Below are positions 23,423-31,545 of a stretch of 41,411 nt of DNA, piece after piece (position 1 is the first letter of the stretch; every line of letters starts with the position of its first letter). Below the pieces are notes generated by a model. That model searched no databases and was not told the DNA's origin. It saw only the letters and a program-made list of their open reading frames with translations. Source of the stretch: an uncultured bacterium (GTDB taxonomy: Bacteria; Actinomycetota; Coriobacteriia; Coriobacteriales; Eggerthellaceae). The position numbers were made by a program, and so were the translations under genes. The stretch is taken from positions 1-41,411 of the forward strand of contig CAJMPP010000023.1 of the NCBI GenBank assembly GCA_905215325.1, in the 5' to 3' direction.

Positions 23423-24718
23423 ATGAATCCGGTCATCGTAATCCCGACGTTCGTGTCGCCGCGCCGCCGAAAGGACTCCGGCAGCGTGATCGCCACGTAC
23501 GACCACACCACCCCGCTGAGCAATCCCGGCGAGCTGCCGCGCCTACTCACGTCTTTGCAGAAGGTTCGCGGCATCGGGCAGATCATCGTGCTGGTCGCCG
23601 CCGAGCCCGCCATCTCCGACCAAGCCGCCGAGAAGGTGCAGGACATCGTCTCGCGCTTTCCCGGCCTCAACATCGCCATCATCGGCGCCGACGAGTGCAA
23701 CCTGGTGCAGCAGCGCATGGAGCAGCTGGGCCTGGGCAAGCTGTCGAAGGAGATCGGCCTTACCGGTTACGGCGCCATCCGCAACCTGGGCCTGGTGCTC
23801 GCCAACGTCATGGGCTTCGACTCCATCGTGTTCCTCGATGACGACGAGGTCATCGATGACGCCGACTTCCTGCAGAAGGGCGTCTATGGCCTTGGCAAGC
23901 TCACGCGCAAGGGCGTGCCCATCTTGGCGAAAACCGGCTTCTACCTGAATTCCGAGGGCTCGTACCTGTCGAAAAGCCAGGACAAGTGGTACAACCGCTT
24001 CTGGCAGCAGGGCAAGGCCTTCAACAAGTGGATCACGAAGGCCATGCGCGGCCCGCGCCTGTCGCGCAGCAACCATGTGTGCGGCGGCTGCCTGGCCATT
24101 CACAAGGAGGCATTCAAGCGCCTGTCGTTCGATCCGTGGGTCGCTCGCGGCGAGGACCTGGACTACATGTTGAACCTGCGCATGTACGGCAGCGACATCT
24201 GGTTCGACAACCAGTGGAGCCTGCGCCACTTGCCGCCGGCGTCCACCAGCGAGGGCACGCGCTTCCGTCAGGACATCTACCGCTGGCTCTACGAGTACCG
24301 CAAGATGGAGTACAGCCGCACGCAGATCGACCTGATGCAGGTCAAGCCGCAATCCCTCGAGCCTTACCCGGGCCCGTTCCTGGAGCCGGGCATCACGAAG
24401 CGCATCCGCATCACAGCCATCCTGCGAAGCCTTGCCCGCAAGGACAAGAAGGCGTACCGCCAGGCCGCGAAGGCCGCGCGCACCGAGGCCGTCATGTACG
24501 CGCAGCGCAATTGCTCGAAGTACTTCGAGTTCCAGTTCGTATGGCCCGAGCTCATGGCCCGCATGGACAGCGACCAGATCCTGCACACGGCCATCGTGCA
24601 GTCCGTGGCGCGTCGTCAAGCGGCGGCGAACATGGCGGCGGCGTTCCCCGTGGCGGGAGCCGGCGCCGGCGTCGATCCGGGCGTGACCAGCGAGATTCGC
24701 CTGAACATAGCCGAATAG
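23423..24718 (+). CDS. family 2-like glycosyltransferase
   Basis: 431 residues from the ATG at 23423. It opens with the typical strand MNPVIVIPTF, and the FLDDDEV at about 136-142 is the metal- and nucleotide-sugar-binding DxD of a GT-A fold. The segment CGGCLAIHKEAFKRL fits the acceptor side of GT2 enzymes. A GEDLDYMLNL motif near 247 looks like the catalytic ED. There is no signal or transmembrane segment, so it should act at the cytoplasmic membrane face on cell-envelope polymers or glycolipids. Substrate unknown. The following TSUP gene starts 18 bp later and is probably co-transcribed. Confidence 0.8.
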   Translation: MNPVIVIPTFVSPRRRKDSGSVIATYDHTTPLSNPGELPRLLTSLQKVRGIGQIIVLVAAEPAISDQAAEKVQDIVSRFPGLNIAIIGADECNLVQQRMEQLGLGKLSKEIGLTGYGAIRNLGLVLANVMGFDSIVFLDDDEVIDDADFLQKGVYGLGKLTRKGVPILAKTGFYLNSEGSYLSKSQDKWYNRFWQQGKAFNKWITKAMRGPRLSRSNHVCGGCLAIHKEAFKRLSFDPWVARGEDLDYMLNLRMYGSDIWFDNQWSLRHLPPASTSEGTRFRQDIYRWLYEYRKMEYSRTQIDLMQVKPQSLEPYPGPFLEPGITKRIRITAILRSLARKDKKAYRQAAKAARTEAVMYAQRNCSKYFEFQFVWPELMARMDSDQILHTAIVQSVARRQAAANMAAAFPVAGAGAGVDPGVTSEIRLNIAE

Positions 24719-24736
24719 GGAAGGCGGCGCGGCGCA

Positions 24737-25705
24737 ATGGACGTGTTCGCTGCCTTCATCGCGCCCGCTTTGGCGGGCGTGTTCGTCGGCGTGATGTCGG
24801 GGCTTCTCGGCGTGGGCGGCGGCACCATCATGGTACCCATCTTCCGCCTGGCGTTCGGCATGAGCCCGCTTGCCAGCACGGCGACCAGCCTGTTCGCCAT
24901 CATCCCCACGTCCATCTCGGGCGTGGTCGCGCATACCCACGCGAAAACCTGCGTGCCCAAACTCGGCTTGGCGCTAGGCGTGGGAGGCGCGGTCATGTCG
25001 CCGATGGGCGTGTGGCTGGCAAGCGTCTCGCCCGGCTGGCTGGTCATCTGCGTGGCGGCGATGGTCATCGGGGTCAGCGCGTTCAAGATGTTCAAGAAGG
25101 CCGTGAAGTGCGCGCCCGCGCCCCGCGCGGGGCGGGCGGGCAGCAACGCGCAGGCGGCGAGCGCGAAGTGCGCGCCCGCGCAGTTCGCGGCCGCGAAGGA
25201 TGTGCCCGCGCAGGCGGCAGGCTCGAGCAACGTCGCATCCTCAAGCCAGGGTGCCGCCTCCGCAAGCAAAGGTGCCGCCTCCGCTTATACCTCAGGTCCG
25301 AAACCCGTTCCCGACCAGCCCGTTCTCTCCCGCAAGCAGTACCTCCAGGGCGCGTGCATCGGCTTGATTGCCGGCTTGGCGTCCGGTTACGTGGGCGTGG
25401 GCGGCGGCTTCATCATGGTGCCGCTTATGCTGGCGGTCCTGGATATCCCCATGAGCCTGGCTTCGGGGACGTCGCTTATCGCCATCATGATTTTGGCAAT
25501 CCCCGGCGTCATCGAGCAGGGCTTGCTTGGCAACATCGATTACCTGGCGGGCATCGCCATCGTGGTCGGCAGCATTCCCGGAGCCCTGGTGGGCGCGCGG
25601 CTGGTTCGCGTGGTCCCCGAGCGGCAGCTGCGGTTCATCTTCGGCGGCTTTCTGCTAGCGGCGGCCGTTATGCTCATGCTCAACGAATTCGGTATACTGG
25701 GCTGA
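24737..25705 (+). CDS. TSUP (TauE/SafE) family membrane transporter
   Basis: 322 residues. The two halves carry the family's repeated motif (GLLGVGGGTIMVP at about 23-35 and GYVGVGGGFIMVP at about 221-233). Eight transmembrane helices are expected. TSUP proteins export or import organosulfur, sulfite or related anions. The central linker (about 118-190) is long and low-complexity, with Ala, Ser and Cys, and includes repeated KCAPA words, so it has probably expanded by slippage. The substrate cannot be told from sequence. Confidence 0.9.
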   Translation: MDVFAAFIAPALAGVFVGVMSGLLGVGGGTIMVPIFRLAFGMSPLASTATSLFAIIPTSISGVVAHTHAKTCVPKLGLALGVGGAVMSPMGVWLASVSPGWLVICVAAMVIGVSAFKMFKKAVKCAPAPRAGRAGSNAQAASAKCAPAQFAAAKDVPAQAAGSSNVASSSQGAASASKGAASAYTSGPKPVPDQPVLSRKQYLQGACIGLIAGLASGYVGVGGGFIMVPLMLAVLDIPMSLASGTSLIAIMILAIPGVIEQGLLGNIDYLAGIAIVVGSIPGALVGARLVRVVPERQLRFIFGGFLLAAAVMLMLNEFGILG

Positions 25706-25764
25706 CGTCGCACGCGGGCCTGATCTTGCCTGCCCGTCGTGCCCGATAAGGAAGGAGTCGGCGT

Positions 25765-27081
25765 ATGAACGTCGATATGGAGGACAACCGCGCAAGGCTT
25801 CCGCGTTACTTCACGCTCGAGATGCTCATGTCGGTGATGGTGGCGCTGTCGGGCCTTGTGCTCATTTGGAATCTGGTGTCGCCGGTCGTCAGCGTGTTGG
25901 AGCTGTTCATCGCGGGCATGGTGTTCACCTTGTCCATCACCGTGCTCATCCGTCTGCTCATGGACCCTGACTCCGTGCGCGCTCGCCAATCCAGCAACGT
26001 GCTGCAGCTGGCAAGCCAAACCCTTGAGGCCATGGGCGAGGAAGGCTTGGACAACAAATCCGCCCAGCGCATCTGCAGCCTGCTTTTGCCCTCCACCGCG
26101 GCTATCGCCGTGGCCATCACCGACGACCGCTTCATCCTGGGTTACGCAGGTTACGAGGAATCGCACAACCTTTCGGGCACCATCATCCGCACGCATGCCA
26201 CGTACTCCACGCTGGCAGACGGCAAGACGCGCGTGCTGTTCACCCCCGAGGAGATCGGCTTCCCCAAGGGCACCCACGGCATCAACGCCGCCATCATCGT
26301 GCCGTTGACCGTGGGCAAGGACGTGAAGGGCACGTTGAAGTTCTACTACCGCCGTGCCGGCCACATCAGCGAAACCCAGAAATCCATCGCCACCGGTTTC
26401 GGCCAGCTGCTGTCCACGCAGATGGCGGCATCGGCGCTCGAGGAGCAGACGGCCCTGGCCACCAAGATGGAGCTCAAGATGCTCCAAAGCCAGATCAACC
26501 CGCACTTCCTGTTCAACACCATCAACACCATCGCGTCGTTCACGCGCACCGACCCCGCGCGTGCCCGCACGCTGCTGCGCGAGTTCGCGAAGTTCTACCG
26601 CAGCACGCTCGAGGATTCCGGCGACCTCATCGAGTTCCGCCGCGAGCTCGAGCAGACGCAGCGCTATTTCATGTTCGAGCTGGCGCGTTTCGGCGAGGAC
26701 CGTTTGGAGTTGATCTGCAACGTGGAGCCCGAGGTCGAGGACATGATGGTGCCGCCGTTCTTGATCCAACCTCTGGTGGAGAACGCGGTGCGCCACGCCA
26801 TGCCCTCCGAGGGCAAGTTGACCATCCGCGTGGAGGGCGTGCGCCAGGGCGACGACGTCGTCGTCTCCGTCATCGACGACGGCAACGGCATGACGCAGGA
26901 GGCTTGCAACAACATCCTTCATCCCGGTTCCACGACGGGTTGCGGCATAGCTGTGGGAAACGTGCACGATCGCATCTGCGGTTATTTCGGCGCGGGCACG
27001 CATTTGGAAGCGGAGAGCGAGCTTGGTCAAGGCACCACGATCCGCTTGGTGTTGATCGAAGGCGCTCTAAGACAGTGTTAG
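25765..27081 (+). CDS. LytS-type sensor histidine kinase
   Basis: 438 residues from the ATG at 25765, behind AAGGAAGGAG. Two hydrophobic segments (about 18-65) are followed by a GAF-like domain (about 85-215). The His_kinase domain follows: H247 in QINPHFLFN is the predicted phosphorylated residue, N340 in QPLVENAVRHA is the ATP N-box, and DDGNGM is the G-box. LytS kinases pair with LytTR regulators; one lies 1.9 kb downstream at 29003, separated by a tRNA and a dipeptidase gene. The input signal is unknown. Confidence 0.92.
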   Translation: MNVDMEDNRARLPRYFTLEMLMSVMVALSGLVLIWNLVSPVVSVLELFIAGMVFTLSITVLIRLLMDPDSVRARQSSNVLQLASQTLEAMGEEGLDNKSAQRICSLLLPSTAAIAVAITDDRFILGYAGYEESHNLSGTIIRTHATYSTLADGKTRVLFTPEEIGFPKGTHGINAAIIVPLTVGKDVKGTLKFYYRRAGHISETQKSIATGFGQLLSTQMAASALEEQTALATKMELKMLQSQINPHFLFNTINTIASFTRTDPARARTLLREFAKFYRSTLEDSGDLIEFRRELEQTQRYFMFELARFGEDRLELICNVEPEVEDMMVPPFLIQPLVENAVRHAMPSEGKLTIRVEGVRQGDDVVVSVIDDGNGMTQEACNNILHPGSTTGCGIAVGNVHDRICGYFGAGTHLEAESELGQGTTIRLVLIEGALRQC

Positions 27082-27089
27082 GAAATGAA

Positions 27090-27115
27090 AACGGCCCCGC
27101 GGATGCGGGGCCGTT
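27090..27115. terminator. bidirectional terminator between kinase gene and tRNA-Leu
   Basis: An 11-bp perfect stem (AACGGCCCCGC with complement) around a GGAT loop follows the kinase gene by 8 bp. AAAA before and TTGATT after allow action on both strands, including the minus-strand tRNA. Confidence 0.75.
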
Positions 27116-27124
27116 GATTGCGAA

Positions 27125-27208
27125 TGGTGCCCGAGGCGAGAGTCGAACTCGCACGTCTTTCGACAACGGTTTTTGAGACCGCCGCGTCTGCCATTCCGCC
27201 ACTCGGGC
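27125..27208 (-). tRNA. tRNA-Leu, anticodon CAA
   Basis: The 5' GCCCGAG and 3' CTCGGGC form the acceptor stem, with discriminator A and an encoded CCA. The anticodon arm reads GCGGT-CTCAAAA-ACCGT, giving CAA for UUG codons. The long variable arm is that of a class II tRNA. The T-arm has GTTCGAC. Together these identify leucine. Confidence 0.95.
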
Positions 27209-27270
27209 ATTGAGCTTTACCATTGTACCGGATGATTCTGGTCTGCACAACAGGAAATGGAGATGACTTC

Positions 27271-28782
27271 ATGGTTGAGAACGCAGCATTGGCGAAGATG
27301 CCATCGGATGAGTTGCTCGAGCAGCGCATCGACCGTTACCTTGACGAGCATTGGGAGGATATCGTCGCCGATATCGACAAGCTCGTGCGCATCCCTAGTT
27401 TCGAGGATCTTGCCGCAGCAGCCGAGGGCGCGCCGTACGGCCCCGGCCCTCGCAAGGCGCTCGACGCCGCGCTCGCCATGGCGCGCGACATGGGCTTCGA
27501 GGTTCACGACGACGCCGGCCACGTCGGCTACGCCGATCTTGCCGGAACCTCCGAGGAGCAGCTGGGCATCATCGGCCACATCGACGTGGTGCCGGCGGGC
27601 CCGGGCTGGCATTTCGAGCCGTACCAGGTCACGCGCAAGGAAGGCTACCTGCTGGGCCGCGGCGTCATCGACGACAAGGGCCCGAGCGTGGTGGCGCTTC
27701 ACGCCATGAACCTGTGGCGCCGCATGCAACTCGACGGCCAGGCGCCGCAACTTCCCTATACGCTGCGTTTCATCTTCGGCGTGAACGAGGAAACGCGCAT
27801 GGATGACGTCCATTACTACCGAGCCCATCACGCCGACCCGGCGTTCCTATTCACGCCCGATGCCGAGTTCCCTGTGTGCTACGGCGAGAAGGGCATCTAT
27901 CACAGCCTTATGACCAGCGCCGATGTGCCCGTTGAGCAGCGTACGGTGATTTCGTTCGAAGGTGGCACGGCGGTGAACGCGGTACCCGGCCATGCACAGG
28001 CGGTGGTGCGCGCAGGGGCGTGCGACCTCCCGGCGGCGCAGGGTATCGAGGTGGAGCTGCTCGATGAGCGCGACGCCGCGACGGCCTTGGAAGCCGCTGG
28101 CGCACAGGCTGACGCGGTCGGCTGCCGCTTGGCGCGCATCATCGCCACGGGCCGCAGCGCGCACGCGAGCCTGCCGCAGGGCGGTGTGAGCGCCATCGGG
28201 CTGCTGATCGGCTACCTGCTGGAGAACGGCCTGGTCAGCGAAGGGGAGCGCGCCTACTTTGAGGCGGTGGCGCGTATCGCGGCGGCAACGGACGGTAGCA
28301 CGGTCGACCTTGCCTGCTCCGACGCCGATTTCGGCGAGCTCACCATCGTGGCGGGCCATGCCGCCATGCAGGGCGGCCGCTTCACGCAGACCATCGACGT
28401 CCGCTACCCCACCACCATCACGGGCGATGAGGTGCACGCGAAGCTGGAGGCGCTGGCGCAGGCGGCGGGCGGCACGTGCGAGAAGACGCGCGATGACGCG
28501 CCGTTTTTGCTCGACCCGCAGGGACCGGCCATCCAAGCGCTGCTGGCCTCATACAACCAGGCAACGGGCGAGGACGCCAGGCCGTTCACCATGGGCGGCG
28601 GCACGTATGCGCGCGAGTTCTCCTGCGCGGCAAGCTTCGGCCCCGAGAAGCCGTGGGAGCAGGCGCCCGAGTGGGTGGGCGGCATGCACGGTCCTGATGA
28701 GGGCGTGGGCGAGCAGCTGCTGAAGGAGGCGTTCCGCATCTATGCGCTCACTATCGGCAAGCTCATGCAACTCGACTTGTAG
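27271..28782 (+). CDS. M20-family dipeptidase, PepV/Sapep-like
   Basis: 503 residues from the ATG at 27271, with GGAG 8 nt before; an upstream in-frame start near 27223 is close to the tRNA 5' end and lacks such a site. Metal-binding motifs of the M20 family are present: GHIDVVP at about 103-109, GVIDDKGP at about 130-137 and NEETRMDD near 170. The size and motifs resemble PepV/Sapep dinuclear zinc dipeptidases, which release amino acids from dipeptides in the cytoplasm. It lies between the kinase and regulator genes but shows no obvious functional link to them. Confidence 0.92.
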   Translation: MVENAALAKMPSDELLEQRIDRYLDEHWEDIVADIDKLVRIPSFEDLAAAAEGAPYGPGPRKALDAALAMARDMGFEVHDDAGHVGYADLAGTSEEQLGIIGHIDVVPAGPGWHFEPYQVTRKEGYLLGRGVIDDKGPSVVALHAMNLWRRMQLDGQAPQLPYTLRFIFGVNEETRMDDVHYYRAHHADPAFLFTPDAEFPVCYGEKGIYHSLMTSADVPVEQRTVISFEGGTAVNAVPGHAQAVVRAGACDLPAAQGIEVELLDERDAATALEAAGAQADAVGCRLARIIATGRSAHASLPQGGVSAIGLLIGYLLENGLVSEGERAYFEAVARIAAATDGSTVDLACSDADFGELTIVAGHAAMQGGRFTQTIDVRYPTTITGDEVHAKLEALAQAAGGTCEKTRDDAPFLLDPQGPAIQALLASYNQATGEDARPFTMGGGTYAREFSCAASFGPEKPWEQAPEWVGGMHGPDEGVGEQLLKEAFRIYALTIGKLMQLDL

Positions 28783-28819
28783 GGCAAGCGCGGTCTTGTC
28801 AAGCGTGTGTTCGAAAACT

Positions 28820-28896
28820 ACCGTTCACCGCTGAAAACGACCGCTCAAACCCCCAACTCGACCGTTCGCAGCGCAAATTCTTGGGAAAAACGGTCG
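28820..28896 (+). promoter_or_regulatory. three direct repeats like LytTR-family binding sites
   Basis: ACCGTTCAC (28820), ACCGCTCAA (28840) and ACCGTTCGC (28861) recur at 20- and 21-bp periods, and an inverted ACGGTCG is at 28890. AgrA-type LytTR proteins bind 9-bp direct repeats at about 21-bp spacing, and these copies match that published consensus at 7 or 8 of 9 positions by my count. A TACACT -10 box follows at 28936. This suggests the regulator at 29003 controls itself. Confidence 0.6.
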
Positions 28897-29002
28897 GCTT
28901 TACATAAGGGAACGCTTTAGCGCGTCGCCGTATGCTACACTCCAAGAAGCAACGATTCTCAGATTCGCCATCTGATAAAAGGAAAGCAAGGAGGCCCTAC
29001 TT

Positions 29003-29716
29003 ATGTTGAAAGCGATGATCGTCGACGACGAGGCCCCTGCGCGCTCCGAACTGAAGTTCCTGCTCGACGAACTGGGTCAAATGGAGGTCGTCGCCGAGGC
29101 GGCAAGCGTGCGCGAGGCCATCGAGAAGCTGAAAGAATATCCCTGCGACGTCATGTTCCTGGACGTGAACATGCCCGAGGCAACCGGCCTGCAGCTCGCC
29201 GAGGCCCTGCAGCACCTGAAGTTCCCGCCTGCGGTGGTGTTCGTCACCGCCTACAGCGAGTTCGCGCTCGACGCCTTCAAGGTCAACGCCATCGATTACC
29301 TGGTGAAGCCGGTCGAAACCGACCGCCTGTCCCAGGCCATCACCCGCGTTCGCGAGCACGTGCAGCTGCATGCGCAGGCCCAAAAGTCCGAGCGTATCCC
29401 GGTTGAGAAGGCTGGCAAGAAGATCCTCATCAGCATCGATAAGATCCGCTTCGTCATGGCACGCGACGACTACGCGTACCTGCAAACCGACACGGACCGC
29501 TACTTCAGCACCGTCAGCCTGGCGCAGCTGGAGAAGCGCCTGGACGGCCACGGGTTCTTCCGCGTGCACCGCGGCTACCTGGTGAACCTGTCCATGGTCG
29601 AGGAAATCGAGCCCGTCGCCGGCGGCACGCTGCTGCTCACGCTCAACGGCGTGGAAGAGAAGATCCCCGTCAGCCGCCGTCGCGTTTCCGCGTTGAAGAA
29701 GGCCCTCGGCCTGTAA
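29003..29716 (+). CDS. LytTR-family response regulator
   Basis: 237 residues, with AAGGAGG before the ATG at 29003. The receiver domain (1-120) has D8, D9, phosphoacceptor D54 (FLDVNMP), T82-type and the conserved Lys in YLVKPV. A LytTR DNA-binding domain fills about 135-237, with FFRVHRGYLVNL and VPVSRRR-like ending (IPVSRRRVSALKK). It is probably the partner of the LytS-type kinase at 25765. Repeats upstream suggest autoregulation. Confidence 0.93.
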   Translation: MLKAMIVDDEAPARSELKFLLDELGQMEVVAEAASVREAIEKLKEYPCDVMFLDVNMPEATGLQLAEALQHLKFPPAVVFVTAYSEFALDAFKVNAIDYLVKPVETDRLSQAITRVREHVQLHAQAQKSERIPVEKAGKKILISIDKIRFVMARDDYAYLQTDTDRYFSTVSLAQLEKRLDGHGFFRVHRGYLVNLSMVEEIEPVAGGTLLLTLNGVEEKIPVSRRRVSALKKALGL

Positions 29717-29753
29717 TCGCAGCTGGCTGGGCTCGGGAATATGAGCAAGTTTC

Positions 29754-29782
29754 AGGCCGGCGCCGAAAGGCGCCGGCCTTTT
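29754..29782 (+). terminator. terminator after the LytTR regulator
   Basis: AGGCCGGCGCC and its complement form a perfect 11-bp stem with a GAAA loop, followed by TTTG. Confidence 0.88.
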
Positions 29783-29890
29783 GTCATCAGGAGCGGAAGG
29801 TGCTCGGTGCGTGCTTGGTATCTGCTCGTGGGTTTGTGCGGGGAATCTGCGGGCGAACTTGCTGGAGCGATGGGAGCGGGGTAGAGACAT

Positions 29891-30703
29891 ATGTGCGAGG
29901 AGGTTCGTGAGGCGCGAAACGGAAAGCTCGTTGCGGCATTTGCCCTGTTGCTCGTCGTATCGTTCGCGGCTATGAACGCCATGCCTTCCGATACGCTGCT
30001 GGCCGTGTTGCTGCAGGAAGCGGTGCTGGCGCTGGTGGCGCTTGCGGCCGTGAGGCTCGCCGTTCCTGATGCGCTTAAACGTTGTACAGAATCCGTCCAA
30101 CAACAGGGTACTGTGCGATTTTCGGCGATCGCTTTGCTCTCGACAGGTTTCATAGGCAGTACGATAGTGCTTTTGACCTGGTATTTCGGTGATTGTGGCA
30201 ACGGGGCGGGCCTTATGTCTGCAGCGTCACCGTCGGCTGCCGGCCCTATGGAAAACCTGCTGTTCTTGTTAGGCATCTGCTTGCTTACCGGTCTGTATGA
30301 GGAAGCATTCATGCGCGTGCTGGGCATAGAGGCGTTCGAGCGGGCGTTGGATACGAAGCGCGCCATCTTGGCATCGGCGGCGTTGTTCGCGCTGCTGCAT
30401 GTGGGCGTGCCCGACATATCGGCTGGTCAGCCGGTGCTTTTCCAAACGGCGTTGAAGTTTGTGCAGGCGTTACTATTCGGCGTGATCTTAGGTATGCTGT
30501 ACGCGCAAACACGTCGACTGTGGCCTTGTGCGCTCGTTCATGCCGGCTTCGATGTGCTGTATCTTGGCCCGAACGTGCTCTTAACGGGCGAAATGCCCGT
30601 AACATACGCATCGGGGATGGTAGGCGACACCGTGCTGCTTGTGGTGACGGTGCTTATGCTTGCAGGCGTGGCTTTGAAAATGTGCAAAGAAATTGCGCGA
30701 TAG
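29891..30703 (+). CDS. CPBP (CAAX-like) intramembrane metalloprotease
   Basis: 270 residues from the ATG at 29891. Conserved motifs are E137-E138-x3-R142 (YEEAFMR), FALLHVG at about 172-178 and HAGFDV near 220, which form the membrane-embedded active site. About seven helices are predicted. Bacterial CPBP proteins act in bacteriocin immunity, peptide processing or related roles. It is transcribed away from the regulator's terminator, with no clear partner gene. The ribosome-binding site is weak (GGGGTAGAG). Confidence 0.87.
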   Translation: MCEEVREARNGKLVAAFALLLVVSFAAMNAMPSDTLLAVLLQEAVLALVALAAVRLAVPDALKRCTESVQQQGTVRFSAIALLSTGFIGSTIVLLTWYFGDCGNGAGLMSAASPSAAGPMENLLFLLGICLLTGLYEEAFMRVLGIEAFERALDTKRAILASAALFALLHVGVPDISAGQPVLFQTALKFVQALLFGVILGMLYAQTRRLWPCALVHAGFDVLYLGPNVLLTGEMPVTYASGMVGDTVLLVVTVLMLAGVALKMCKEIAR

Positions 30704-30768
30704 CACTTGCGTGTGTGCGTCTTAACGTGTAACATACATATTCGCTTTGAGAAATCAGGCGCCAATTC

Positions 30769-30855
30769 GCGGGCGTGGCGGAATTGGCAGACGCGTACGG
30801 TTCAGGTCCGTATGGGGGCAACCCCATGGAGGTTCAAGTCCTCTCGCCCGCACCA
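30769..30855 (+). tRNA. tRNA-Leu, anticodon CAG (copy 1)
   Basis: Acceptor stem GCGGGCG/CGCCCGC, discriminator A and encoded CCA. The anticodon loop TTCAGGT gives CAG for CUG, the dominant Leu codon in high-G+C genomes. The variable arm is long, as in leucine tRNAs. The tRNA sequence is identical in the copy at 31085 as far as I can see. Confidence 0.95.
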
Positions 30856-30869
30856 TTCAAAATCAAAAG

Positions 30870-30890
30870 ACCCGCTTCGGCGGGTTTTTT
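30870..30890 (+). terminator. terminator of tRNA-Leu copy 1
   Basis: ACCCGC-ttcg-GCGGGT followed by TTTTTT. Confidence 0.9.
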
Positions 30891-31006
30891 GCGTCTGGGA
30901 AAGATACACTGCTCTGCACCAGCGGTATGGCTGAAGGTAAAGGATTCCAGCTTGCATCTTGATTTGAATGCTCCGAAACTCATCGGCGTCTTGGAGGCAG
31001 ATGCGA

Positions 31007-31025
31007 AGTGAATTTGAAATTCACT
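31007..31025. repeat. 19-nt palindrome between the two tRNA-Leu genes
   Basis: AGTGAATTT-G-AAATTCACT is a perfect inverted repeat about 60 bp before the second tRNA gene. It could be an operator or part of that copy's promoter region. The rest of 30891-31040 is unlike the tRNA neighbourhoods and holds no gene. Confidence 0.5.
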
Positions 31026-31084
31026 CTTGCGCGGAACGGGGAAATGACGTAACATACTTTCTTGCCTTGTTAAGGCGCCAATTC

Positions 31085-31171
31085 GCGGGCGTGGCGGAAT
31101 TGGCAGACGCGTACGGTTCAGGTCCGTATGGGGGCAACCCCATGGAGGTTCAAGTCCTCTCGCCCGCACCA
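31085..31171 (+). tRNA. tRNA-Leu, anticodon CAG (copy 2)
   Basis: Same acceptor stem, anticodon loop, variable arm and CCA as copy 1, 316 bp downstream. Matching sequence also continues upstream (GGCGCCAATTC) and downstream into the terminator, so the whole unit was duplicated. Confidence 0.95.
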
Positions 31172-31183
31172 TTCGAAATCGAA

Positions 31184-31208
31184 AGACCCGCTTCGGCGGG
31201 TCTTTTTG
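31184..31208 (+). terminator. terminator of tRNA-Leu copy 2
   Basis: AGACCCGC-ttcg-GCGGGTCT followed by TTTTG, a near copy of the terminator at 30870. Confidence 0.88.
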
Positions 31209-31545
31209 TATGCATGGGGAAATTTCAGCGCTTCTTCTAGTTCTATATTGCAGGGTGGCCACCCGCTACTGCGCTGATTGCTCCTGCTCCGCATGGGCAT
31301 GGTGGTTTGCCACTGTGGCGCTCGTTTCGCTCCTGCGGCTTTCCTTCGTGGTGGGTTTTGACGCAGAGGTTTTCATTGTTTCATGCGATGGCTTCGCGTG
31401 CATTCCGCAAACCTCCCCATTTTGATGTGAAACGCTGTGCTTCAATCTTGTTGACGCAGCGTTGCTTTCTTCGGGCCTGTTTCGCTTGCTACTATAGTGC
31501 GGAAACCTTAATACCGTGGCGCTGATTCCCGAAGGAAGTATGCTT
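31209..31545. other. intergenic region before the CPA1 antiporter
   Basis: No supportable gene. A TACTAT -10-like box is at 31490-31495, with no clear -35. The stretch includes T-rich and C-rich blocks unlike coding sequence of this genome. Confidence 0.5.

Noticed and set aside
31210..31425. 71-codon hydrophobic frame after the second tRNA-Leu
   Set aside because: It begins inside or beside the tRNA terminator, has no ribosome-binding site and no conserved pattern.
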